From Paraspadella gotoi (taxonomy: Eukaryota; Chaetognatha), in assembly GCA_051294375.1 (NCBI GenBank), contig CM119267.1, forward strand, positions 15,354,105 to 15,418,104: a stretch of DNA of 64,000 bases. The letters are read 5' to 3'. Below the pieces are notes generated by a model. It had not been told where the DNA came from, made no database searches, and was given only the letters and a program-made list of their open reading frames with translations. Position numbers and translations under genes: made by a program. Positions 41,916 to 57,591 of this stretch are shown piece by piece (the stretch's first letter is position 1; each line of letters begins with the position of its first letter).

Positions 41916-42756
41916 ATTTACAATGTCTAAAAATGAAAAAAAATCATTAAAAATCATGGTAAAAAGTTAAAGAATAAAAATAGCCCATAAATCAACAACC
42001 AATTAGAAATGGAGAACATGAAATAAGTTTATTGCATTACATTAAAATGTACATAATTAAATATATCGAAACTTACATAAAAATAGAGCATAAGTCAAAG
42101 GAGATTCATGAATAATTTTGGAGATAAATTTAGACTAATTACACCAAATACGAGAGATTCTTGTTCCCAAATACAATAAATGCTCCGTATTTTCGGCCAC
42201 AAGCAAACCAAGAACAATTTTTCAACAATTTTCAACGATATGGATCATAAAAAGTTTTTAAAAACCTTATCAATCCAACCAAACGAAAGCACTTAAAAGC
42301 GAACATCAGAATCCTGGTTAAGATATTCGGAGCGTATTCAAATTTGGGAACAGCACGCGAAAACGTAAAACCCGACGTCGACGGTCAGAGGTGCCAAGCC
42401 GAATCCAGAATCGCAACCCGTTATCAAAACGGCCTTGTTTTCAGAGGAGATATATTTACGAAAATATGATTAAAAAATTTTCCGGACGATGGCGATGATG
42501 ATCACCGTTGTTGAAATCGTAATTAGATACATTTTGAGTTATTTCTAAAAAAAGTAATCAGAACAAAAATGTGAAACAATATTGAGAAAGATTGTTAAAT
42601 TTATCTCTATTTTCTTTTTCTTTTTTGATCAAGTTTATTGTTTTTGCAACCATTCCCGCAATTATTTGTTTGCTCTGTTTTCTTTCAGAAAAAAAAAATG
42701 ATTAACTTACGGTTGTTAAAGCAACTCTGTTCCTGAGATTCTTTGTCATAAAAAAG
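41916..42756. other. Intergenic spacer (841 bp)
   Basis: AT-rich. Contains the 5' flank of UTP25 and the presumed 3' UTR of MED16. Short open frames are not coding-like. No RNA gene or repeat was recognised. Confidence 0.55.
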
Positions 42757-45396
42757 CTACGAACGAGCGGCTTTGCGAGCGTTAAGAGTCAACCTTTTCA
42801 CAACTTTGTTCGAGTGAAACACCCACAATCCGCCGCAAAAACATTGTTTGAACCAACGTTGTTCCCAGGCGCGAATGGGCAGAGTTTTCTCCTTCCCGCC
42901 GACAGAGAGCACCATGGCCGTTTGGCAGCCGCAGCGAGAACACCTCTTACAGGATTCATAAGGAGAAACGCCCATTTGCGTATTATGCAACATGTCTCGC
43001 TGCTGATTCGAGGAATTAACGTGAGATGCGGACCATTTTTCCCACGTGGAGTACGATGCGTCCGGAACTCCCCCAACAGTCAGACCCGTCGAAGGGTCTT
43101 GATGAAAAGTGTAATGAAACGGAGAAGCGGAGGATCCCGTTGGTAGTTGTGATGGGGAGAGCGAATTCCTGGCCAGCGGTAAGAGCTGATCCATGGAAGA
43201 AACGACCAGCTGGTTCTGCAGCATAGAACATTCTTCCAGCAAGGTTTCGTCGAAAGGAGAGCCTTCCTTCACGGCTATCCAAGCTCTGGTCACGAGCTTA
43301 AAAAGAAGCGCGTTAGCATCCGGAATGGGCGTGGTCGTGGTAAAGACGGGCAACGAAGACGGTTCCATAATTCCCCAGCTGTAAATAAGAAGCAATAGTT
43401 GTCGCAAAACGGAAAGCACGTTACAGTCTCTGACGAGTGAAACGGCGACTGTTGTGGTGGCCGCCGGGTGCCCCCCCGAATGCTGCTGCTGCTGACTCAG
43501 TGGAAGAGAGGCCATCAATAAGAGGGCGAATTCGCCGATCCACTGTAGCAAATGCTGAAGCGACATTATCGCTTGGGGATCAACGACAAACTCTTTGTTA
43601 TCTAAATCGACGAGAATCTTCTTCACGTCCGTTTCAGTTAAGGAAGCACAAGCGAGGGCCAGGTTCTCCGCCGGACTTTTATCCTGTCTCGAACGCAACA
43701 ACGCCTTAAGCATGGTCGCCAAGGAGGTAAAGAACATCTTCAAATAGGCGTCGGTAGCCTTGGCTTGTCCCGTCGACGAGCTAGATCCGCGGTAGAGACA
43801 CTCTTTGAGAAGTAAAACCTTCGACTGCAGCGGCGAGGAAGGCGGTACCAGAGACCTCGCGTATAAAAAGGTGGAGACGTTCTCGAGAATGCTTTCGATG
43901 AGGCCGGGACGAACGAGCAAGGCAACCTCCCAAAAGTCCATGCCTGACGAGAGACAATAAGCGAAAAGCGACGATAGCCAATATGCGTGCGAAAAAGTAA
44001 TTTCCTTGAGAGGTAAAGAGCGCAAAACGTATAAACTGCCCATCGCATCAATGACGCAAAAAAAGCAACCCAGATGAGATTGGATGGCATCAACGAAGCG
44101 AAATCGCTCCGATGTCCCCTCCTCCAGCTTTATTCGTTTTACGGAGTCGCCCTCGGCAAATTTCGGCGACGGAGGAATTGACAAGGTCGTCGATCGAAGG
44201 CACTTGGCCTGACGCCAATCAACTTGACGCATGGTGCCGTCGCCGAAAATGAGTCCAATTGTAGGTGTTGGAGAGCATTCTGGAAGATCGCCGGGTGACA
44301 ATGAAAACTTTGACGCGTGCGATGTCGCAATGGCCTTGAGATCGCCCATGAGCGACAGTTTTTGAGACATGCGCCAAACTGATATTGTAGGGGGCATGTT
44401 CATTTTCGCGAAAGAATGGAAAACTCTGTGTATTTGATTACGAATTTGAACGATTTCCCAAAACTCCAAGCGGGTGACGATGCCATTGGGATCGGATCGA
44501 TTGGGAAAAGACTCGACGGCATCGGGATATGCCCTCCCCTTTAACGCGACTAAGAGGGAATGGGGGGAGGGAGCGTTCAGGTCCTCGTCTAGGAATTTGA
44601 GCCGTATAATAGAGCATTCTTTCAATAAAACTTTCGCGCGAGTGAAAAAAGAAGGCATTGGCTTGCAGAGGAGACCGAGAGTTTGCATTTGATTCTTGGC
44701 CTCGAGGCGGAGAGTTATACGAAAACAGTTAATAGGCCTATCAGGATTTCCGTCCGACGTCGCCATCACCAATCCACCGTCTTGGGCAAAAGCTAATGTC
44801 GCCAGTCCTACGCGGAATCGATCCTTGGGTAATATTGGCTCTAGGGCCTCGTAAAACTCGGGCGGCGAACTCCCGGATTTTTCGACGAAGGCCTTGACGA
44901 GCCCTGTGGAAGTGACGACCACGAAGCCATCGTGGTGGCCGCCACCAAAAGAAGTCAAGGTCGGTGCGAAGGGCGAGATGAGAGGGCGGCGATCTTCGCC
45001 GGGGCGAAATGCCATTTTTGAACCTTGGTGAAACCACTTTGCGGTGACGACGCGTTCGCCCCTGAGCGACGAAGAGTGCACGTTCGTCCATTGATTGAGG
45101 AGCGACTGACTCATCTCCATAACGCGAATGTCCCCGTTCCGGGCACAGATGAGGAGCCGTTCGCCGGCGCGGTCCCACTCGACCACGTCGATCGCCTCGA
45201 GGAGAGTCGTTACCGTCCATGGCTCCCAAGGACGATCGAGGTCGACGACGAAGACGGTGCGTCGAGGTCCTTCCGATCGGATGAAGGCGAGGATATTGTG
45301 TCTCGACAGAGATATTCGTCCCTCATTAACGTCTTCGTCCTCGTAGGGTCGGGACTCTCGCTGATGCTTCAGCGAAACGGAGTATAACATATCCAT
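42757..45396 (-). CDS. MED16: Mediator complex subunit 16
   Basis: Single uninterrupted exon, 879 aa, close to the family length (human 877). The N-terminal half shows WD40-like beta-propeller segments: IDVVEWDRAGERLLICARNG, WFHQGSKMAF and TSFGGGHHDGFVVV aligned with the MED16 N-terminus. The middle shows LLQWIGEFALLLMASLP. The hallmark C-terminus has CKRCSRCGCQT, the zinc-ligand cluster of MED16, followed by WEQRWFKQCFCGGLWVF. MED16 is a tail-module subunit linking activators to RNA polymerase II in the nucleus. A TAATTAG triplet pair ends exactly at the ATG, resembling a splice acceptor. Lack of introns is unusual beside its intron-rich neighbours. Confidence 0.96.
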   Translation of the reverse strand: MDMLYSVSLKHQRESRPYEDEDVNEGRISLSRHNILAFIRSEGPRRTVFVVDLDRPWEPWTVTTLLEAIDVVEWDRAGERLLICARNGDIRVMEMSQSLLNQWTNVHSSSLRGERVVTAKWFHQGSKMAFRPGEDRRPLISPFAPTLTSFGGGHHDGFVVVTSTGLVKAFVEKSGSSPPEFYEALEPILPKDRFRVGLATLAFAQDGGLVMATSDGNPDRPINCFRITLRLEAKNQMQTLGLLCKPMPSFFTRAKVLLKECSIIRLKFLDEDLNAPSPHSLLVALKGRAYPDAVESFPNRSDPNGIVTRLEFWEIVQIRNQIHRVFHSFAKMNMPPTISVWRMSQKLSLMGDLKAIATSHASKFSLSPGDLPECSPTPTIGLIFGDGTMRQVDWRQAKCLRSTTLSIPPSPKFAEGDSVKRIKLEEGTSERFRFVDAIQSHLGCFFCVIDAMGSLYVLRSLPLKEITFSHAYWLSSLFAYCLSSGMDFWEVALLVRPGLIESILENVSTFLYARSLVPPSSPLQSKVLLLKECLYRGSSSSTGQAKATDAYLKMFFTSLATMLKALLRSRQDKSPAENLALACASLTETDVKKILVDLDNKEFVVDPQAIMSLQHLLQWIGEFALLLMASLPLSQQQQHSGGHPAATTTVAVSLVRDCNVLSVLRQLLLLIYSWGIMEPSSLPVFTTTTPIPDANALLFKLVTRAWIAVKEGSPFDETLLEECSMLQNQLVVSSMDQLLPLARNSLSPSQLPTGSSASPFHYTFHQDPSTGLTVGGVPDASYSTWEKWSASHVNSSNQQRDMLHNTQMGVSPYESCKRCSRCGCQTAMVLSVGGKEKTLPIRAWEQRWFKQCFCGGLWVFHSNKVVKRLTLNARKAARS

Positions 45397-45543
45397 CTAA
45401 TTAGGCATCAATGCATTGAAATACGTATAGAATAAGACAAGTTACCGTAAAATAATAATTATGACGTACTGTATTAAATAAATTATATAAAGATTATCGT
45501 GAGATGGGTCATGACATGATGGCATTAATTGGAAAACTGGGTT

Positions 45544-46071
45544 TTAAACTTCTTCCAATTCTGTCAAAACTCCATTGCAGTCTTTCGGATGCAAAAACAC
45601 AACGTTGTTGCCGTGAGCCCCGATTTTGGGTTTATCGGAGAGAAGTCTTATTTTTTTTTGTTTCAAGTCTTCCATGGCTTTTTCGATGTTGTCGACCTCG
45701 ATACAAACGTGATGCATCCCGCCAGATTTATTTTTCTCCAAAAAGTTGGCCACGGGACTGTTTTCTCCCAATGGGCGAAGAAGTTCCAACTTGGTGTTGC
45801 CCAAATTTACAAAGACAACGGTAACGCCGTGCTCGGGCAAGTCCTGCGGATCGCTGACGTGGGCACCCAAAACGTTTCGATACATGGAAGCCGCCTTTTC
45901 CAAGTCCGGAACAACGATGGCTACGTGATTTAAAGGTCCTAACTTCCATGCGGAGTTTTCTAGTTTGGCCGGAGAGACGGCGAGAGCTCTCGTAGGAACA
46001 AAAGAGCCAGAAATGACCCTCCGCACCGAAACAAAAGAAAATCGTGAAAGTCCGTTTCTCAAAACACTCAT
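45544..46071 (-). CDS. MCEE: Methylmalonyl-CoA epimerase, mitochondrial
   Basis: Single exon, 175 aa. The first ~40 residues are Arg/Ser/Val-rich without acids (MSVLRNGLSRFSFVSVRRVI), a typical mitochondrial targeting peptide. The mature part is a glyoxalase/VOC-fold epimerase: LNHVAIVVPDLEKA with the first metal-binding His, LPEHGVTVVFVNLGNTKLEL, GGMHHVCIEVDNI with the second His, IGAHGNNVVFLHPKDCNGVL and the ligand Glu in TELEE. It interconverts R- and S-methylmalonyl-CoA in propionate and branched-chain amino-acid breakdown, upstream of the B12-dependent mutase. It lies 109 bp after SART1 and 147 bp before MED16 on the same strand. Identity is close to certain. Confidence 0.97.
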   Translation of the reverse strand: MSVLRNGLSRFSFVSVRRVISGSFVPTRALAVSPAKLENSAWKLGPLNHVAIVVPDLEKAASMYRNVLGAHVSDPQDLPEHGVTVVFVNLGNTKLELLRPLGENSPVANFLEKNKSGGMHHVCIEVDNIEKAMEDLKQKKIRLLSDKPKIGAHGNNVVFLHPKDCNGVLTELEEV

Positions 46072-46180
46072 TGTCTTGGTACAAAATTAAGATGCCTATG
46101 AAAAAAACTGAATGCGACAAAAAAAAATTATTATTTGAATTGGAAACGAGGAAAAAAATAAACATTGACAAAGAAACGGA

Positions 46181-49100
46181 TCATTTTTTCAAATCGCCGG
46201 CTTGACTTTTGCCGCCACTTAAAGTGACGTAGGCTGCCCCGGATCTCCGCTGTTTCTCTACCAACTTTTTCATCGTTCCAAGGGGTGTGTCTCCGGACGC
46301 CATTTTCTTGATAGATTCCATCTAAGATAAAGGAAATACATTACGTAAATGTAAGTTAAACAACACGCATAAACAGGTTCGTAACTTACTTCCAGTAGTT
46401 TTTTGACTCTTTTTTCCGTTTTCATCTTGCCCGAACCTTTCCCGTGAAACCGATGGCTGAGAAATCTAAACGCTTCTTTAGCGTTCATTGGATTCCCGTA
46501 GTCGTCCACATATTCCAATTTTACGTCTGGTTTGTATCCTAGTGACGAAAACGTAAGATTTATAAAAACAATTTTAAATGGCAGAACTTCCGAAAAAACG
46601 ACCTACCCTCTTTCTCGTTGAATTTGGAAGTGGGGCCGGAGTAGCGGTCCTCCCGGCGGTTGGAGTATTTGTCGTCAATGTCCCTCATATTCTTGTCCTC
46701 TATAGAATAATTTTGAGAGGACAAATCCTCGCGAAGTCGATTCCCCGTCATAGCCGCTTTTTTGTTTTCTTCCTTGACAACGTAACCTACCGGTAAATAA
46801 TAAAGATATACATTAAAAATCCCCCACAAATAGGAAGGAAAATTATAATTTGGTTTCCTCCGTCGACCTTTTTTCATAGCTAAGTGCAAAGCGCCAGATA
46901 TTCCTTTGTCCGCCGAGGGCTCTTCATCCATGAAGGCCATTTCTCGCTCGTCGGCGGCGTTTTTCGCTCCACTGGTTTCATCGTCGTCTTCGTCGTCGTC
47001 GTCGACTTCGTTCCAAGTTCCCAAACCTCGTCCGCCGTAAACTAAATTAAATAAAAGGTCGGTTACTACGTCGCAATTCTTTGGAACCAAGAAATATCCC
47101 GACACCTTCCTCACCGGTGGACACTCCCGTCATCGTCCCATCTTCCGTCTTGGGTTCCGTCTCTTCTCTTTCAAAGTCCATTAAATCTTCCTCGTCCGAG
47201 TCTCGATTCCCAGATTGTCCGTAGGTCGGCAATTCTCCCAGTACTCGACAGAATTCCGAGGTGGCGTTAAAAAGTACCTCGCCTTTTTGACGAACGATTT
47301 CGCCGCTGGCGCCTTCGCCAGATTCGGCGCTGACCTCACGCTTTCGATCTATGGCTGCTTTGAGACTCTCTGTGGCGCGCAGCTTCTCCGCTACTTTGGA
47401 GTCGACGGGTTTAACGTCACCGTCCCGTTTACTCGTCGTTTTCTTGAGCCGCCGCGCTTTAGTCAACGCGCGCTCGAAATCCTTAGTGTCCTCGTCAAAG
47501 TCGACCGCTTGGCCGTCGAGATTGACTTCCGGCCCCTCGATCGTCGTCCAGCCGCCGAGATCGTCGGGATCAATGTCCATGTCGTCGCCACCCTCGTCGA
47601 TCTTCTTTCCCTCCGCCGGTTCAGCCTCTTCCCGACCCCGCCTCCTATTCCCTAAATCCTTTTTCCCAGAATCCCCGACTTCGCCACCGAGCGCCGTCAG
47701 GTCGTCGGCCGTCAAGACGCCGCTGCCGCGCGCTCGGACCTTCTTGACTCGTCGCTTCTTCTTCTTGAAAGTCATCTCTTCCTTGGAGAGGTACTCCGTG
47801 GCGAGAATTGGCGCCACGCCGGCGAGCGACTGGGCTTGAGAGGATATTTGGCGACGCATCTCTGCCATCCGAGCCTCGTAAGACGCGTCGTAGCTGCCGC
47901 CGCGGCCGAGTTGAAAACTCTCCCGCTTCTCGCCCTCGATCTCTTCGTTGTATTTGCCGAGGAGCTGTTTGGGCTTGAACTGGCCGAACTCGTCGACCTC
48001 GTCGTCGTCGTAGGCTTTGTAGCCGCCGGCGCCGGCTTTTTTGTTCTGAAGGTTTTTCTTGGTCCTCTCATCCTCGGCGATGTTCACGTTCGTCAAAACG
48101 TCGCCTGAGGAAGGGATAAATGGATTCGAGATTGTCAAGACCCAATTCTGAACGCTCGTGTAAATTATAACGCATATCAAAACGACACAAACCTTCTTCG
48201 TTGCCCAAAATAGGCGCGTCCTTTAGCGTCAAGATGATGGATTTCTCTTCGGAAAACTCAGCTTGATCGTGTTCCACTTTGAGGCCCGTCAAGTCGGACG
48301 AAGTGTAGTTTTTCCCTAAGAAGAAGAAAGCAAAATATATAAATCCGCGCTACCACCAGAACACAACTTGCCTCTTTCATGTCCTGCTACGACTCACCCA
48401 TGAGGCTCCCTCCCGTCTTCTGTTTTTCCTCCTCGACGATCCGACCGACCCCAAACTCGTCGTCCATCTCATCCAGCATCTTGGCCCGGTCGGCCGCCAG
48501 TTTCTTTTCTCGTTCCACAGTGCGACTCTTTTTGATCCAATTGGAGATGTCGTCCTCAGAGTCCGATTCGGCCAGGCCTTTGATTTTGTGGAGCTTTTGA
48601 TTGGCCTTTCTGAAAGGGAAAGAAATAGCATAAAATTATGATAATTAATATTAACAATGTATGTAATTAACATCCTAGTTAATACAATTTTATAACATTA
48701 TTATTATTATTATTATTATTATATTATTATAAATCTTCCTCAAAAAACCAACAAAAAGTGACTTTTTAACAGGAATCTAACCTTTTTTCCTTGATAAGGC
48801 TCAACTTTTCCTTGATCTTTTCCTGTTCCTTCTTCTTCCCTATGTTTTCGGCGGGAACATGAATGTCTTCCTGGAGTCCGCCGCTCTGAGCCTCGTCCGT
48901 CTTCTTGGGTCCCGTCTCGAGAGGCTTGAGTCCCAATTTGGCACGAATCCTGTTTGTTTCCTCGATGCTGAGGCTCGTCGCTTCGGCGGCGCCGCCAACG
49001 CCATCCTCGCTGCCTCTAGATTTATCAGCCAGCGGTGATTTTTCCCGCCGCACGACCACGGCTTGATCCTCTTCCTCTTCCTCGGCGCCAAGAGGCGAAA

Positions 49101-49437
49101 AGTCCGTCGTCCGCCGGTCATTTCGTTCGTGGTAGCTTCGGTTGGCGCGATCAACGCCATCGCGATCCTCCCGCGTTTTCTCAGTCGATCTTTCGGGAGA
49201 TTTGGCGAGGAAAAAGTCGGTGGCGCCATCGTCGGCGGCGGAGGGGGAGGCGTTGTCTTGTCGGTCGTCTGTCGTCGAATCCTCGCGATGTCGATGGCGA
49301 GACTTTTTCGACTTTCTACGCCGTTTACGTTCCTCGTCTGATCTTTCGGGGGATCGCGACCCGTGACGCTTATGCTTCTTTTTGCGAGAAGGCGACCGGT
49401 CGGAATCTCGATCACGATTTTTTGACTTCGAACCCAT
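46181..49437 (-). CDS. SART1: SART1 (Snu66), U4/U6.U5 tri-snRNP-associated protein 1
   Basis: Eight exons: 49437-48782, 48609-48398, 48315-48193, 48104-47106, 47041-46868, 46786-46607, 46538-46390 and 46321-46181. All are in phase, encoding 877 aa (human 800). It begins with an RS/RD-rich domain ([13 protein letters not shown]). Family landmarks follow in order: [142 protein letters not shown] and SGDTPLGTM. This protein recruits or stabilises the tri-snRNP in spliceosome assembly in the nucleus. Several introns are 65-75 bp; the two largest are about 170 bp. The gene ends 109 bp before MCEE. Confidence 0.97.
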
Positions 49438-49613
49438 TTTCTCTTTTAACGGTTTGAAAATAATAAACAACAAAAATAATAAAAATAGATTCAACAACGA
49501 GGCGTCAAAAAACGCCGAGGAGTAAAAGCAGTAAAAAAAAAATCATCACGCTCTAGTTCTTAACGGAGGCACATTGTTCGCTAATGCAACAAAATATCAT
49601 AACTACTCGGAAA

Positions 49614-52600
49614 TCACTGAGAATTTTTTCGGTTGTGGTAGAAGCTCAGGGTTTCTTTGTCAAAGGACAGCGGGACGATCCCGACCTCGCCGGAAAATCG
49701 GTTCTTGACAATTTGCAAATATTTTTTGTTCAACTGCGACTGAAGGATGATAACATTGTCGGCTTCTTGCGTCGCCTTGGCCGATCCGAAAATGGACGAA
49801 ATCCCGAGACCGCTGTGAGGGTCGTCTTCCTTGCGTGGGTGAACGATAAGCGTCACGTGACAGTTTTTCGAAGTCGCAAAATGACGGAATGCCGAGATGA
49901 TGGTATCCTGGAATTGTAGCGCGAGATTTGCAGGAAAAAGAAAGGAAAAATTAAAACAACTGCGAGACTGCAAGTCCCAGAAGAAAAGCAAAAGTAAAAC
50001 GCCGACCGACCCAGAAACGTTCGCACCTGCAGATGAAACCTGTCAAAGTTGCTTCCTGACCCCAACTGATAGTCCATCATGAATTGGAGGTTGTCAATGA
50101 CGACATGGCTGATATCATGGACATAGCAGGCATGAATCATGACGTCTAAGACCTTCTTGAGAGGCGCCGGTCCGAGAAAACGGAGAAAAGAGATCGGGAG
50201 TTGCTCGAACTCATCGGCGAAGTCGTCGAAACAATCCAATGACTTGGAGAGATTCACGCCGGCGAACTGAAGATTTTCATGAAAGGTAAAAAAAATGGGC
50301 GAGAAAAATAGAGGATAAAACTATTTAAAAAAAAAACCTGCGTTAAAGTCGTTTTCAATAATCGGACATTGTTGATCTCGAAACTTCCCCAGAGGGTACT
50401 CGTTCCTTGCATCGCCAAATCCAGGGCGTACTCGCTCACGAAGGTGGTCTTGCCGCAACCTGATGAAAAGCTCTAGAATTCAATGATCAAGCTGAACAAA
50501 AAAACTTGGGGAGAACTCACCGGTGGGTCCGGTTAAAACTGTTAGTTCGCCTCTTCTGTGGCCACTGAGAACTTTAGTCAGCTTAGGAAATCTCTTCCAT
50601 TTTAAGCCCTACTTAAAAAGAAAGTGGTTTAAGTTTTTCACGGATCTCATAACAAAACTGTTCCGAACGAACTTTGATTTGTTCCGCCTGACGCAATTCC
50701 TCGTAAACATCCTGCCGAAGATTAGAAAACGTGGTGATGGCTTCATGCTTGACGGGTTCGCTGTTGCTCAGAATCCGTTTGATATTGAGCGAGTGGGCGA
50801 CGGCTTTTAACGGCGACGGCTGATCCACCTTGGGACGAACGAAGTGGCAGCGTTTTATACCTAGCTTCTGTGCGAATAGCTTCGCCTGTTGCCACGATTG
50901 AACATCATTGTCAAACCATATGGTAAGTTTCTTGAATCGTTCGAGCTGGGGCAGTTCGTAATGAGGTAGGCGACAGATACCTTAAAAAAAAAATACTAAA
51001 ATAATTGTTTTAACGTCATTACAAGCGTGATTAAATTTGGTAGGTATTGGCAAAAAAAATAATATTTTTGCTTTTGCACAGATATCCAAATAAAGAAATA
51101 CCTACAAAATTTACTAAAATATTTTTTTTCAGTATACTAACTTTTAAGTAAAAATGATTATACCTTTCGGCAAGGCTACGACAGCTTGGGCCGGTTTGGT
51201 CATTTGGTGAAGAACCAGAACGTCGATGACGTTAGAGCAAATGACTATTTCGGTGGCTTCGGAAGAGACCTGCGCCAATCCGAAGAGGCCAATGGGGATG
51301 TTGGCGCTGCGGGGAAAAACTTGTTCGCACTTCATGATTGTGAAATCGATTTCATCTTCGTCGGTCTCTTTGTCGGACGAATTTGACGAATGTCTTGATT
51401 TTCCGTTTCCACGAGAGTAAAACTTAATCCCGGTCACGTCGCCTTTGTCGTTGGTCAAAGGAAAAATCAACGATTCTCGAGCTTGATCGTACTTGACGCC
51501 AAATCTAATTTGTGATTGTGATTGTTACGGAAAAGTATTTAATTTTTAGATAAAACTTCAAGAAACTTTAACAGCAGTAGTAGATTCAGCACCTTTTGAA
51601 AGTGGACTTTGAAAGTGCAGAAGGCAGCCCGTGAGTCGCCAAGACTTTCGTAAAGCGCTCATCCGGCAAATCATTCATAAAAAAAGCGCTCGTGTACAGG
51701 CTGTCAAGCTCTTCCATTTGCTTAGGCGAGGGTCGAGAAAACTTGATTCCTTTAAAAGATAAAACTACACTCACGAATCCCGAAAGTGAAATGGTTAAAA
51801 CTTATAAACCTTTGCTTTTACCAGGAAGTAAATTAGCTTCCTCCAGGGAATTCCCGAGGGGCTTTCCAGACGAAGATAACATGGATATAACGTCTTCCAA
51901 AACCCGCCAGGATCCTTAAAAGAGAAAGCCCAATCAGTATTGAATGTCGTGTCACCACTAAAACACCATTAAAATTTTTCCTCACCTTGCCTTCGACAAT
52001 TTAGGCACATAAAGAACCCAGTCGTATCGTTGATAGTGAGATCTCGATTGACGCTCCCAGAAACTTTGTTCATGAACGAAGAGGTTTCCTGCGAAAGATT
52101 TTCTTTCTCTTCGAGGAAACAACCCAAAACACATGGCATCCGCAAAACGGTGAAGCCAGAATCGTAAGGAATGCCATGATTGCGTAAAAACTTTTTCCTT
52201 GTGAAAAAAGTTAAGGGTGAAACAAAATCTATTATTAATAAAACAAAGTAACATTCACTTCTTTGCGAACCAAAATCAGGGTAAGTAAGCCTTATTTGGT
52301 AAATAACAGAAAATAATAAATAAAAAACTAACATCGTAGGGACAAAAAAGACGAGCAACGCGCCAAATAGTGAAGTACGTAAACAAGTAAACCCACCTGA
52401 ACGTCGAGGAAATTTTTTCGGCTTCAATTTCTTCTGGGTCGTCGAGAGGATCGGTTAAACTATGCATCGCTCCCACACTGCCGTAATGTCGGACGACGAT
52501 GCGAAAAAAGCTGCGGTGCGTTGGAAACGTGGACGCAAACGAGGCATGATTTTTCCTGTAATAATGCGGCTGTGACCTCTGGCCGAGAGCGGTTGTAATA

Positions 52601-52722
52601 GAGGGAGGTAAAACGTCCGCCCATATTGAACCAATAAATTTGGATGACAGTAAAAGAGATAAAGATTCGTAGGGGTTCGAGAATGCTATGTTGGTTAAGG
52701 CACGCGGCTGGAAGAGCGGCAT
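49614..52722 (-). CDS. TWNK: Twinkle mitochondrial replicative DNA helicase
   Basis: Ten exons: 52722-52397, 52197-51986, 51914-51810, 51749-51593, 51504-51164, 50980-50673, 50608-50521, 50459-50338, 50266-50027 and 49907-49614. All are in phase, encoding 730 aa (human 684). The N-terminus is basic and Ser/Phe-rich, consistent with mitochondrial import. A primase-like half follows: [13 protein letters not shown], then [10 protein letters not shown], and a TOPRIM-like region ([24 protein letters not shown]) lacking the usual catalytic Glu. The RecA-type helicase half has Walker A GPTGCGKTTF at ~510, [10 protein letters not shown], the Walker B-like [20 protein letters not shown] and [14 protein letters not shown]. 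It unwinds mtDNA as a hexameric ring. The ATG lies three bases after an acceptor-like TTTCAG. Odd: a CxxC pair in the primase half that the human protein lacks. Confidence 0.96.
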
Positions 52723-53361
52723 GCTCTGAAATTATCAAAATGAAAAACAATATGTATAATATTTTCTATAAAAAAACTACATTTTCATAGAATCGCCTCT
52801 TTTGCGCTCAGATTTATCATGGTTGAAAAAAATAGTAAAAATAATCATACTTTGAGAAAAAGAGCAATATAATAAATTCATGCAATTAAAAGGGTGGTGG
52901 AGAAACACCAAAAATACAAAAAAGCAACCGACTAGACTGCTATGGTATCATAACAAAAAACCAACAAATATTCTTCAATTACTAGAAATAACTAGTATAG
53001 ACTGACAACTTTATAAGCTTTGGTTTGAATTTCATAAATCTTTTTAGTGCAATAATTAGAGAGAATTTGATTTATTTTTAGGGCAATAATTTAATAATAA
53101 TTAAATTAACGAGTAAGAAATAATATTTTAATGCAATATAAAACCCTTTTCGCAAGCCCATGTATTAAAAGAAGATACAACGAATACAAGCAAAAAAAAA
53201 CTAACCACAAATCAATTAAGGGCTGCAGACTTAAACCAAGTGCTTTTCAACCGATTACAGTCAAAATAATTTCAAGCCTCCTTAAAAAAATAGAAACTAG
53301 ACTCACATAATGAGACAGTCTTTGGCAAATACTGAGAGTAAAAATGCTAATTAATTTTTGA
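52723..53361. other. Intergenic spacer (639 bp)
   Basis: AT-rich DNA covering the SEC23 3' UTR and the Twinkle upstream region. No repeat or RNA gene recognised. Confidence 0.55.

Positions 53362-57591
<4,230 letters not shown>

Noticed and set aside
41916-41957. An upstream in-frame ATG extending UTP25 by 14 residues
   Set aside because: An acceptor-like TTTTTAG lies between it and the MPHRGFSS start, and the added residues have no family counterpart.
43437-45387. Plus-strand frames of 72-120 codons across MED16
   Set aside because: Antisense to a confidently identified coding sequence; they carry no recognisable family features.
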